Assembly (NCBI RefSeq): GCF_932526225.1
Contig: NC_064038.1
Coordinates: forward strand, 16,541,075 to 16,605,074
Reading direction: 5' to 3'
Length of the DNA: 64,000 bases
Source of the DNA: Nematostella vectensis
Taxonomy: Eukaryota > Cnidaria > Anthozoa > Actiniaria > Edwardsiidae
The position numbers and the translations under genes are program-made. The notes beneath the pieces are model-generated. The model was not told the origin of the DNA and did no database searches. It saw nothing but the letters and a program-made list of their open reading frames with translations. The stretch's first letter is position 1. The number at the start of each line of letters is the position of its first letter. This document shows, piece after piece, positions 49,701 to 60,045 of this stretch.

Positions 49701-49851
49701 TATGAGAAGAGCAATTGAGAATTATTTCTTTGTATATTTACAAGAGGGTTACAAAGCATATTTCAAGTGAGCTGCATTCTGGTGGATTTGGCAGGCATTT
49801 AAAATGTGATTTTTTGCCTCTGAATGTAATGTCCGCAACATGGAACTGCCC

Positions 49852-50257
49852 AAATACTCCTCTCATGCATTTGAGGCCAAACCATAATAAACCGCCTGTA
49901 AGATAATTCTTCACAATAAAACTTCCATTTTTGATAAAATGTCCATGTGTGCCACACTCTATCTGACGTCTCAACAGCCTTCTGCCAACTTCCAGTTCAT
50001 TATCACTCTTCTGCTTCATATTGTCCTTTTCTTGACATTTCATTTAATATCTCTTCAATTGTCGGGTCAATCAATGTAATGACCTCGTAGTATCTTGCTT
50101 TGAATACAGCTGCTATTCCTAGAGCTTTAATGTTCTATTGAACTGTGCATTTGCATGCCCCAAAATGATAAATGTCACTTTCAAGGCTAAGCTTACAACA
50201 GTCCTTCTGGATGCTTCAAAGTTTGCTGAGCCGTCGAATATAAGGGTCCTGTTCTCG
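49852..50257. other. Spacer right of the transposon
   Basis: No gene recognised. It runs from the transposon's right end to the 33-bp minisatellite. Confidence 0.45.
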
Positions 50258-51155
50258 CTCCATTACAGGTAAACATGACCCTCATGGTCACTCCATTACA
50301 TGTAAACATGACCCTCATGGTCACTCCATTACAGGTAAACATGACCCTCATGGTCACTCCATTACAGGTTAACATGACCCTCATGGTCACTCCATTACAG
50401 GTAAACATGACCCTCATGGTCACTCCATTACAGGTAAACATGACCCTCATGGTCACTCCATTACATGTAAACATGACCCTCATGGTCACTGCATTACATG
50501 TAAACATGACCCTCATGGTCACTCCATTACATGTAAACATGACCCTCATGGTCACTCCATTACATGTAAACATGACCCTCATGGTCACTCCATTACATGT
50601 AAACGTGACCCTCATGGTCACTCCATTACAGGTAAACATGACCCTCATGGTCACTCCATTACAGGTAAACATAACCCTCATGGTCACTACATTACATGTA
50701 AACGTGACCCTCATGGTCACTCCATTACATGTAAACATGACCCTCATGGTCACTCCATTACATGTTAACATGACCCTCATGGTCACTCTATTACAGGTAA
50801 ACATGATCCTCATGGTTACTGCATTACAGGTAAACATGACCCTCATGGTCACTCCATTACAGGTAAACATGACCCTCATGGTCACTCCATTACATGTAAA
50901 CATGACCCTCATGGTCACTCCATTACATGTAAACATGACCCTCATGGTCACTCCATTACAGGTAAACGTGACCCTCATGGTCACCCCATTACAGGTAAAC
51001 GTGACCCTCATGGTCACTCCATTACAGGTAAACGTGACCCTCATGGTCACTCCATTACAGGTAAACGTGACCCTCATTGTCACTGCATTACAGGTAAACG
51101 TGACCCTCATTGTCACTCCATTACAGGTAAACATGACCCTCATGGTCACTCCAAG
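50258..51155. repeat. 33-bp minisatellite, ~27 copies
   Basis: Unit: CATTACAGGTAAACATGACC followed by CTCATGGTCACTC. Since 33 is a multiple of 3, frames stay open on both strands (VNMTLMVTPLQ repeated on plus, GVTMRVMFTCN on minus). The frames start outside the array in unrelated sequence, so I do not call a protein. Every unit carries TGACC-N5-GGTCA. Confidence 0.95.
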
Positions 51156-51650
51156 GCCAATTGCCTCAATCTTGGCTGTTACAATTTTTCCTAAGAAACA
51201 CATATAAACATACATAAGTACTTTCCTAGCAGATCTAATACCAAGGCAAGAACAAAACAAATCACCATTTCCAAGTTTTAATTATATACATATGTAGTTA
51301 TCTGAATAAGGGACTGGCGAATACAGACACAAAATAATAAAGTTTTTTGTAAAAAATGGGCACGGCAAATCCCAAGAAAAAGGACCCCATAAACCTGAAA
51401 AAAATTATATCACACCTGAGAAAGCCTGAAATTACCGTATAGAATTTCCTAGAACGTGAGAATCCCTGCGTTAGCTCAGCTACTAAAATTATGCGGACAA
51501 CTATGCTCATCTACAAAGTTGAAGCACGAAGCGAGCGAAGCTGTCTTTGACAATCCTACAATTTTGAATGCATTTCTTTAATATCTAAGCGAAAATTCTT
51601 ACCATTGCAATCAGTTTTTCCACAACGTGAAGTTCGGTTGACTTGGTCGA
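51156..51650. other. Intergenic; no gene recognised
   Basis: Unique-looking AT-rich DNA between the minisatellite and copy 3 of the dispersed element. Confidence 0.45.
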
Positions 51651-51654
51651 TTAT

Positions 51655-53700
51655 AGCGGAGCCATAGGTATAGAAATATGGTAAGCTATGTGACTTGGTT
51701 TTGTGGTCATCGCGCGGTTACCCTGTGGTGTCACAAATCAGCCAGCCAGTAATCCAGCCGCGCAACTTTCAGGCCCCTCTCGGTCTTACGCTTTTATGAG
51801 TTTTAGTTCAAAACTCGTATGTTCACCGAAAAAAAGGCAGTATTTAACGAGAAAGTTTGTGGATTCCAATGGACTGAAGTCATTTAGGAACCGTAGGAGT
51901 CGATAGTAAAATCTATCCGAGTGTTTGTGAATCCCGCCCGTCGCAACAGCTAAAAAGAGGTCTATAGAGGAGGGCTATGGAGGATCTACACTACCATTGT
52001 ATATTCATTCACTTCTATATTTATGTAAGGAGATCCTGAGAAGAAAAGGCCCTTGATGTCTGTTTTCAGCTATAAAAATCGTTCGCTTGTGTCAACGAGT
52101 TCCTTGCTAGCAGAAATTCGACAACTTCACAGTTTACAACAAAAGCGAACCACAACCACAACAGAAAGCGAAAAAAAAAACTGCCATGGTGAGTTTTAGA
52201 CGATGATTTGTATTGAGAATATGAAAGTTATTTTTCTTTTATTGTTGTGCTTTTATAATGCTTGTTTGTACGTTTTTTTTCCAGAACCAATCGCTCAGAC
52301 TAAAACACCGTACTAGCTTTAGTTTGACGTCAAGATGCCATATCAAAGTCATATATCCTTGTTTTGATGTAAATACGTAAATACAAGTTCTATAAGTAAA
52401 TTCAGGCGTAAATTCCTCACGGTAAGCAAGAATTTAACGACAGAAATACGTAGTAGTCTAGTTACTGTATCAATGCCACTTAGCTTGTTGGATTTATACA
52501 TTTGTTTCTAGAGTTTGTTTTGATAATTCGTGGTTGTGATCAAACATGTTGAGCATAACAACATCCTTTGATGTTCTTCGTTCTCTCTATACTTTATTGA
52601 CTGTGTTGAGATATTTAATAAAGGCTGACAAATATCATCCTGTCATATATTGCTAAAGAAGACCTTTCTTGTCTTTATATTCTGTGTATTTAGTCTTTTC
52701 AAAGATACAGCAACATTTTTTCAACATTATCATAACAACTTTAATTTTACAGAAGAATTTTCTCTTAGAAAATAAAAAAAGGCAACCCTTATTGCCCACA
52801 TTGTTTTTGCTTTTATATTGTCTGCATCTTGCATACTTTCTAATATGTTTATTTATTTTTATTCAAATAGTTGTGGAAAATTAGTAAGGTTATAAATGGC
52901 ATGATGAAAATATTGTTTTGAAAGAAAAAAATAATTAATTGTTTTCACTTTTATTTAGGTAAAACCAACCAAGACTACCTGAGGGCCATTATTGATTCTA
53001 AAGGCTGGAAGGCATAATAATAGGCAAATATTAAGATAATATAGTAGGGGATTTCTTAGTTTTATACGACAGTATAAGTGTAATAGGTTTTTTTAGAGAT
53101 ACTTGCTCTCAATGACAAATCTGTAAAGAAAACTTTTTCTATCAACCTAAAGATAATGAGGAAAAGGGGAAATGTTAGGAGGGTGTTGTTGCATTACTGT
53201 TAATTTTTTTTTATCATAGATATTGTCCCATTTCTTTCTTTTTTCCATCTCTGTTCACTATTTTTGTATGCAATTGATAATATTTGCTGTTTCCCCTCTG
53301 CACCCTAAATAAATTTAAATAGGTTATGTTTGAAATAAGACATTTTCATTTAGCACTACTTTCATTAATATCAAGGATTTTTTTTAGAATTTGCTTGCCA
53401 AGTAAATTTGTTCTTCTCCATTGCATTTAATTTTGGAGTAGCATAAGCATGTGTGGATCCAGGGTTTCTTTAAAACAGCAGGCTACCATGCTTCTCTAAT
53501 AAAAATCTGACCGCGCCTTTGCAGTATTTCCAGGTGGATTTAATGTCGGATTTCGCTACATACCAGAGTGAGTTTTGTCTACAAATAATAGCACGTCTAT
53601 CGAGAACCGAAAGTGTTCCTTTGGCCGTTGTGTCGTGTCAACACAAAGGTATCAAATGCTGGCTTCGCCTTTAGGCAGTGCCTAAATCTATATATTATCT
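51655..53700. mobile_element. Dispersed non-coding element, copy 3 (inverted, internally deleted)
   Basis: Reverse-complement matches to copies 1 and 2 run throughout: TAGCGGAGCCATAGG and GTGGTCATCGCGCGGTTACC at the left, GCTAAAGAAGACCTTTCTTG near 52650, AAGAAAACTTTTTCTATCAA near 53130, and the right end TTTAGGCAGTGCCTAAATCT at ~53673. It lacks the nested MITE and parts of the middle. Order and polarity make it an independent insertion. Confidence 0.7.
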
Positions 53701-55223
53701 GTCAGTTGGCTAGATTCAGCAACAAAAAGCCGTTGCTCTACTGGCACTGCTATTGATTTTGTGTTGACAATGGCGGCCTCTTTCTTTTTGCTAGTTGCCG
53801 TCGGTTGGTACTTGTCTTCTGACCTGGATGAGCTGTCACTTGTACTTTCCATTACTGTCACACACATGCCATGCTCTCAAAGAACAGCCTTTGCCTTCTT
53901 AGAGTTTGAGTACTTTTTCCCGGCGACTTTCTCTCCTGAAGGATAGCACATTGTTTCGGTTCCCAATTGATTGGTAGCGAAATATCCACTTGTGTACCGC
54001 TTCCTATGCCTCTAGATTCAAGGACTTCCCTAAAACTTTCATACGTTTAACAGTATCGCACTTGCTTGATGTCTTTTTACGTTTCCTACCCATATCGCAA
54101 TATGATAGATGATTTTAGTTGAACGGTGAATAATATGACTGCTAAGTAAGAGTGCTGAGTCTAAAATGGCGGCAAATCAACATAGGATATAGAAAATGTG
54201 TGTTAACTCGACAATATTTGGAAAAAAATCCATTTTTTCAGGATATTGACTTGAATATTAAACATTTTCACAAAATTTACACAAAATGTTGTCATCATGG
54301 AGATTTAGCAGCGTACGCTAGGAAATTCTTTATTTTAATGAACAAGAAGTTATGATTTCGCACAGCTAAGAAATTAAAAAAAAAATTCGGCCAATTTAAA
54401 GAAAATAGCAATTTGCTAGCGTAGGTTACTAGATTATAACTTAATCTAAACAGCTGCAGAAACAAAATCTTAAATAAATATTTTACCACAGAGAAATATT
54501 GAAAAAAGGCCTAATTGAATTAGATTAAGGTATCGGGTTACATGGATGGTCTCAATGTGTTCCTCAATTAATATATATTTATTGTAGAAATGGCCAAACA
54601 CTCATTTTAAAAACTGATCGTTGTATGATTTTTTAATTGCACACAGAATAGGCGATTCTGATACCTTAAGGCGGAACAAAAGAAAAAAACAACTTGCCTT
54701 TAAATTTTAACAGTCGATTGCATATAAGATTAATATGAAGTCCTGAAAATTTGAGTGTCTTAGTACTTTTTGTTTTCGAGATATTCTAAATGAAAGTTGC
54801 GTTGTGAAGGAAAGTTTCGTGCTAATACTTTATACTCAAGCTTCGAAAACAATGGCCATCAAAGTGGGCCCATGCAGCTAGTTTGACACACATTGACCAA
54901 GTCCCCTTTCCAAAGTCACGATTCCCAAGAAATGATTGTCGTCAGAAGCTCTCCGATTTCACATATTACTGCTGTGACGCTTGCGCAAAACAACAGTGCG
55001 CTCGATCTTCTCTATCCTTCCCTGTTCTCTTAGAACTTTACTATGTCTGGGGAGTATAAATTAATTTTCAAGCTGTTAAATATAAATTTAAATTTAGACT
55101 CTATTGATCTCTGTGAAGTTGCTATGCGGTGTCTCCAGAACGGCATGTGATAGGTTTCGCGGGAAAAATAGAGCTTCATATATGGTCGTTTTAGCCTTAT
55201 AAAGCGTGTCGAGGTTCAGAGGC
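53701..55223. other. Intergenic; no gene recognised
   Basis: AT-rich; small open frames only. The segment just before 55224 may be the 5' UTR of the LINE. Confidence 0.4.
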
Positions 55224-55880
55224 ATGGCGGGTAGTTTCTGGTGTAGTTTCGGGTGTTTTCTTTGGCTCTACGTTTTTTTTCTTTTTTTCTTCATAGTTTG
55301 CTCCCTGTTTTCAAATCTTGACTTAAACAGATCATCTTCCCTCACTACCACTTCGCCCGTACTGTTTTCTACGGGATCCCACCATATTACCGAGTATTGC
55401 CCTTGGTTGTTATCAAGCCACGTTAGCCTTTGCCGCCATCTTCAGAAGAATCACAGAAGCTTTTTTCAGGCCAGGATCCATCATACGCCTGCATCGACAT
55501 CGTCTTTCCAACTTGAACGCCTCTTATCATGCGGCGACGTCAATCCGAATCCTGGGCCCCAAACGTCAGTGAAATCCAAGTGTAACAACTGCAAAAGAAC
55601 CATTGCCAAGAACCATCGGGCAGTTCGATGTGCTAGTTGCTTGGAAGCATTTCACATCAAGTGCGGGAGTGTCACTCCAGCTTTTTATTGCCAGATCACT
55701 CCATCACAACAATCCTGGTTTTGCACGTCGTGTTCGATAAATCCGCCTTTTCAACAAAATGAAGTCACTGACACTACATTGCTGGATTTTTCTGACCCTC
55801 CATCAACTCTCGGTCGAAATTTGACTAGTGAAAGTGATACGGTTCTCCATTTTTCATCTAAAGGTAAAACGGGAGATCTA
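55224..55880 (+). pseudogene. LINE ORF N-terminus: hydrophobic segment, 2A-like motif, PHD finger
   Basis: The ATG at 55224 is followed by a very hydrophobic stretch (residues ~5-30, including FLWLYVFFLFFFIVCSLF). At residues ~100-112 stands LLSCGDVNPNPGP, ending in NPGP as in 2A-like ribosome-skipping peptides (55521-55559). Then comes a C4HC3 PHD-type finger: CNNC, CASC, FHIKC, and WFCTSC. The frame is lost near 55870 just before the endonuclease. In known APE LINEs 2A motifs sit near the N-terminus like this; activity here is inferred. The sequence has Asn where canonical 2A has Glu (DVNPNPGP against DVExNPGP). Confidence 0.8.
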
Positions 55881-56425
55881 ATCACATCCTCGGCCTCAGC
55901 GAGACGTTTTTGGACGAATCATGGACGGATACCGAGTTGGCTGTTGATGGTTACTCGCTGGTTAGAGCTGATCGCACATACAACTCTGGTGGCGGGCTGC
56001 TAGTTTTCATACCCAGCCATATTTCCTTCAAAAGGCGCGTGGATTTTGAGTTTGAAGGTATTGAAGCCATTTGGCTTGAGCTCTTATTCCCCCGATCTAG
56101 CCCGTGTTTTTTTTGTTTTATTTACCGTCCTCCTTCTACTTCTGCATACATAGCTCTTTTGGACGAAATGCTAGCTCAGCAATAAGCCAGCAGGTTGTGG
56201 TGCTCGGTGATCTTAATTTGATCTCCTCGAAAAGCCTCTTCCTGCGCCAACCAAGCAGTATTTATCCATCTTTGATTCGCTTGGTTATCAACAGCTTATA
56301 ACCAAATCAACCAGACTGATTTCCTTACTGGACCACATTTTTGTTTCCAGCTCTGATTTTGTTATCGAGGCAGACACTGTTTCTAATACTGCGAGTGATC
56401 ACCTCCCTATTTTTGTCGCTTGGAA
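55881..56425 (+). pseudogene. LINE apurinic-like endonuclease domain
   Basis: Begins HILGLSETFLDESWTD, with the Glu of the family motif LSET. It continues with GYSLVRADRTYNSGGGLLVF and FIYRPPS, then after a frame change VVVLGDLNLIS (GDLN motif), and ends with DHIF and ASDHLPIF (SDH motif near 56394). All key phrases of the EEP-fold nuclease are present across two frames. Confidence 0.85.
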
Positions 56426-57230
56426 ACTCAGAGCAGGTTATTCTAGGTTTTACGTTTTCGATCTCGTAAAAACTTCCGTACTGAATCATTTATGCATGAC
56501 TTGTCACTTGTTCCTTGGAGCACACTTGATATATACGATGATGTAAATGATGCTCTTGATCAATGGTATAAACTATTCAATGACATTCTTACAGTGCACG
56601 CGCCTATTAAAGAACATCGCATAAAGCGCCCTCTTAAACCTGATTGGTTCAATGCTGAAATAAGTGCTGCAATTAAAGCGCGCAACTGCCTCCACCGCAT
56701 TGCTACTTCGCTGAAAACAGACACCTCTTAGAGTGAATATCGCCGTGCGCGAAATCATGTTCACTTAATAAGGAAAGCTAAAAAGACCTAATATAATGAT
56801 GCAATTAAGAACAACCTTGAAAATCCCAAAAATCTTTGAAAAATAATACGTAACATCTCTCCATCAAAACATGTCAATCTCCCTAATCGCTTAACTGTTA
56901 ATGACACTTTATACGAAGACACTTTTTAAAATACCTAATTCTTTCAATGAACATTTTTCCAATATATATTCTCAAGTTTATATTGATGCTGTCCCTGAAT
57001 TTCCGGACTGGTCTGTCCTAACTAATTTTATTAATTCTAAACATCAACCTGGTTCCTACTTTTCAATTCCTCCGATTTCAGAAGACTTTGTCCTTAATAG
57101 CCTCTCTCGTTTAGACATCGGTAAGGCTGCCGGGTTGGACGAGTTGAACGTTTTTTTTTTTTTATCAAATCAGCAGCTCCTGAAATTTTCCGCTCCTTGA
57201 CTAAAATCCTAAACCTGAGTATTTCTTCTT
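56426..57230 (+). pseudogene. LINE linker between nuclease and reverse transcriptase
   Basis: Typical linker phrases: WYKLFNDILTVHAPIKEHRI, KPDWFNAEISAAIKARN, SFNEHFSNIYSQV, and the start of the RT region ISEDFVLNSLSRLDIGKAAG. Frames are interrupted by stops, for example at 56729-56731, and by a poly-T run near 57150. Confidence 0.75.
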
Positions 57231-57956
57231 GTGTTTTTCCTGATCCTTGGGAAAGTGCGAAAGTGTCACCACTTTTTAAGGATGGGTCTCTTTTTGACCG
57301 TACTTTGTATCCTATCTAAAGTTCTCGAGCGCCACACCCATACTAGTTTTTATTATTTTCTTACTTCACAAGACCTGACAGATTTTCAATTTGGTTTCCG
57401 GTGGTTCCATTCATGCGAACTGGCCACTATAAATCTTTCTGATTCCATTCTAAAGAATATGGATAATGGACTTCTAAGTGGTATGCTCCTGATTGACCTG
57501 AAGAAGGCTTTTGATTTTTTTGGTTTGTATGGGTGCGATGAGCTAACACTCAAATGGTTTAAGTCTTACCTTTCTGGACGCACTCAGAAAACGTGCTTCA
57601 AAGGAGTTTTATCGAATGCACTACCCATTAATGTGGGAGTTCCTCAAGGCAGTATTCTCGGTCCTTTGTTTTTCCTTCTATTTATCAATGACTTGCCCCT
57701 TTTTCTCTCCTCTGACTTTGTTACCGATACTACAATGTTTGCAGACGATACCACATTTTTTATTTCCGGCCCCAGTGTGCCTGATGTTGAACTTAAACTA
57801 AATAAACAGGCAGCTGATGTACATAAATGGGCTACACTCAATCGTATGGTACTAAACACCAAGAAAACTAAATCAATGTTAATTGGTTCCCACCCAAAAA
57901 TATCAAATCTAGCTGAATCCTCTCTTTCAGTAACCTTAAACAGTTGTCCAATTTAG
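57231..57956 (+). pseudogene. LINE reverse transcriptase
   Basis: RT motifs in one frame: LSKVLERHTHTSFYYFL, DFQFGFRWFHSCELATINLS, motif A LIDLKKAFDFF, motif B GVPQGSILGPLFFLLFINDL, the catalytic FADDTTFF, and LNRMVLNTKKTKSMLIG. The two Asp of FADD and the Asp of motif A are intact. A short gap after AFD (FFGLYGCDELTLKWF) suggests a small deletion. Confidence 0.9.
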
Positions 57957-57983
57957 CAAGTAAACAGTGCGCGGGTTCTTGGA

Positions 57984-58538
57984 GTGGTGTTTGATAACCA
58001 CCTCACCTGGGAACCTCATGTCGAGCACTTATGCAAAAAGATTAACAGCCGCATATCCCTACTACGCCGTATTGCTCCCTTCCTGACGCCAGCTGGTGCA
58101 ATACATTACTACAATGCCTGTATTCATAGTCAGTTCCTCTACTGTGCTAGCGTTTGGGGCAACTGCTCACAAACCCTCCAGCTTTTACTTCTACGCTCTC
58201 AGAAGCGGGCTGCGCGCACTATTTTGTCTGCAGATTTTCCCGTCCCATCTGTTTCGCTCTTTTCTCGTCTAAACTGGCTCCCCATTTATGATTTGATAAA
58301 GCAAAGGAAATTATTGACTCTTTTTTCAATCCTTATTAATCCGGATTCCCCTCTTTGTTTGCGTTCAAAGTTTTCTTTTGTTTCGCATGAAAGGAGAACG
58401 AGATCGTCGACTTCACACAATCTCGTGCTCCCCCAGCCCAGGACTGATGCTGGTAAACGCACCTTTTCCTTTTCTGCAGTTTCTCTTTTTAACCTCCTAC
58501 CCCCAGCCTTAAGCAACTTGCTGACTCCCGTATTTTAA
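57984..58538 (+). pseudogene. LINE post-RT C-terminal region
   Basis: The stop at 57954-57956 separates it from the RT. Typical phrases: LTWEPHVEHLCKKINSRISL, CIHSQFLYCASVWGNCSQTL, QKRAARTIL, and LNWLPIYDLIKQRKLL. The frame is then lost near 58538, ahead of VRDIFHSHLN. Confidence 0.85.
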
Positions 58539-58876
58539 ATCCCAATCAACTACAAAATGTTACAAGTCTTGCTAAGAAAAAAAGTCCGTGATATTTTCCA
58601 CTCTCACCTTAACTCGGTATCTCACTTAGAACAACTTTTTTGCCATACATGCCGTTTTTATATAGACTGCCGCTGCTACTTTATCTATAACCGGTTATCC
58701 ATTCTCATGTTAATTGTTATTGCATGTTAATTAATGTTTGTCTGTTTGTACTTGTTTCTTTGTTGACGTCTACCTGTTTTTGTAGTTAGTTTTGTAGTAG
58801 GGAGGGCCGTATGTTATAAAACTGTAAAAGGTTAATATGAAACCCTCGTTAAATAAAGTTTATTGTATTGTATTGT

Positions 58877-60045
58877 GTATTTTGAATGTTTTTCCACTGT
58901 TTTCGATACAGCAGGCTCAGGTTTGACAAGATGTAAACACTACGAGCGTTTGAGTAAGTTCCCGTATGACAGAAACGTCTTTGTTATACATGTCACAACG
59001 CAGGAGCCCAAACAAAACTTACAATGTTTGTATATGAGCCTTGTGGACACTCTTTCTTAGCTCGCTTCATTATTGGACAGAGCTGTTTTCTTGCATTTGC
59101 GATCTCTTTGGTAAACTGTTCAACAATTTCCATTTTTGTGCTTTTTAGGGCATGTATGTTCTTTCTCTCCTAGTAGCATGCAACCAGTGGTCTTGTTGAT
59201 TGTTTTTTTTACTGATTATATGGACTATTTTGTGAGTCAACATTGGTTAATTTTATTTGTTCTTCTTCATGCTACTCACGACTGGCTTGGTTGCCTTTAT
59301 AAACTTCCCACAGTTATTTAGAACAGTAAAGTCCTGGCTTTTATCTTGAAAACATGTGCAACACATGCAAATGCTTGGCACACAAAAGAAGAATGCTATT
59401 CACTACTTGCAATCATTTGCCAAACTCACACGTCTGACCTGAGTTAAAGCATTTTCTGGTGCTTACCTTTGGCTATGGATTACGAGGATTGCTTTGCCTA
59501 CCATAGGGAATCAACTAAGGTGGTGCCCCAAGGGTCATTAGCATATATAGTGCATTATTGAGTATGCTTCAGACTTTGCCTTATTACTCTTGAACAAGCC
59601 AAGATAGAGAATTGCAATACAAATAAAATTTATAGATTACATATCAAACTTTAATTTTATGTATAAAAAGGTAGCAAATACATACAATCTGAGGAGAATA
59701 CACCTCTTACTGTAATTTCATAGAACCTAGAAAATGCTCTCACAGCCATTTTGTTCTAAGCTTTATGTACCGAACACATGAGTTTTAACTATTATAATTT
59801 TTCTTCTAGATCAAAAACACGACATATAAATGACAAAAAATGTATATTGAAGCATATGGCTAAAGAATAAGTGAGTTATCTATTGTAAAAATCTAGTAAT
59901 TTTCACAAATATGAAATTGAGGCAAGTTTGAATTTGGCGCCTTCAATGTCCATCCAATCAAGCTAGGTCACTAGCGGAATGTTTACGAAAACACTTCAAA
60001 CACACACGCTTTCGGAACAGTTCACACTGCATTCTGCACCAACTC
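58877..60045. other. Intergenic; no gene recognised
   Basis: AT-rich; short frames at 58863-59060 and 59136-59321 show no known domain. GTGGTGCCCCAAGGG near 59520 distantly resembles the right-hand piggyBac end at 61720-61736, but too weakly to call a terminal repeat. Confidence 0.4.

Larger units (their letters stand above)
43776..49851 (-). mobile_element. ~6.1-kb DNA transposon with Ulp1-protease gene
   Basis: The left end reads GGGCAATTCCACATG and the right end is the inverse of GGGCAGTTCCATGTTG, so short terminal inverted repeats agree at 9 of the first 10 bases. Inside both ends the 14-mer GTAATGTCCGCAAC recurs: left at ~44107-44136 (as a palindrome), 44288-44301 and 44302-44315; right at 49450-49463, 49473-49486, 49662-49675 and 49826-49839. 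Such subterminal arrays are typical transposase binding sites. The one long gene lies between, on the minus strand. I could not see a clear target-site duplication. The superfamily is uncertain; the combination with a Ulp1 domain recalls KDZ-type elements. Confidence 0.75.
55224..58876 (+). mobile_element. Near full-length APE-type LINE
   Basis: Contains, in order, an N-terminal hydrophobic/2A/PHD region, an endonuclease/exonuclease/phosphatase domain, a reverse transcriptase, the post-RT region, a short 3' UTR with AATAAAG and a pentameric tail (TTGTA repeats, ~58856-58876). Family style is CR1/L2/jockey-like; I do not assign the clade. Frameshifts and stops between the domains show it is no longer intact, but all domains remain. 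Confidence 0.9.

Noticed and set aside
50193..51260. 355- and 310-codon frames over the 33-bp repeat
   Set aside because: The period is a multiple of 3 and both strands are equally open; no splice or signal context.
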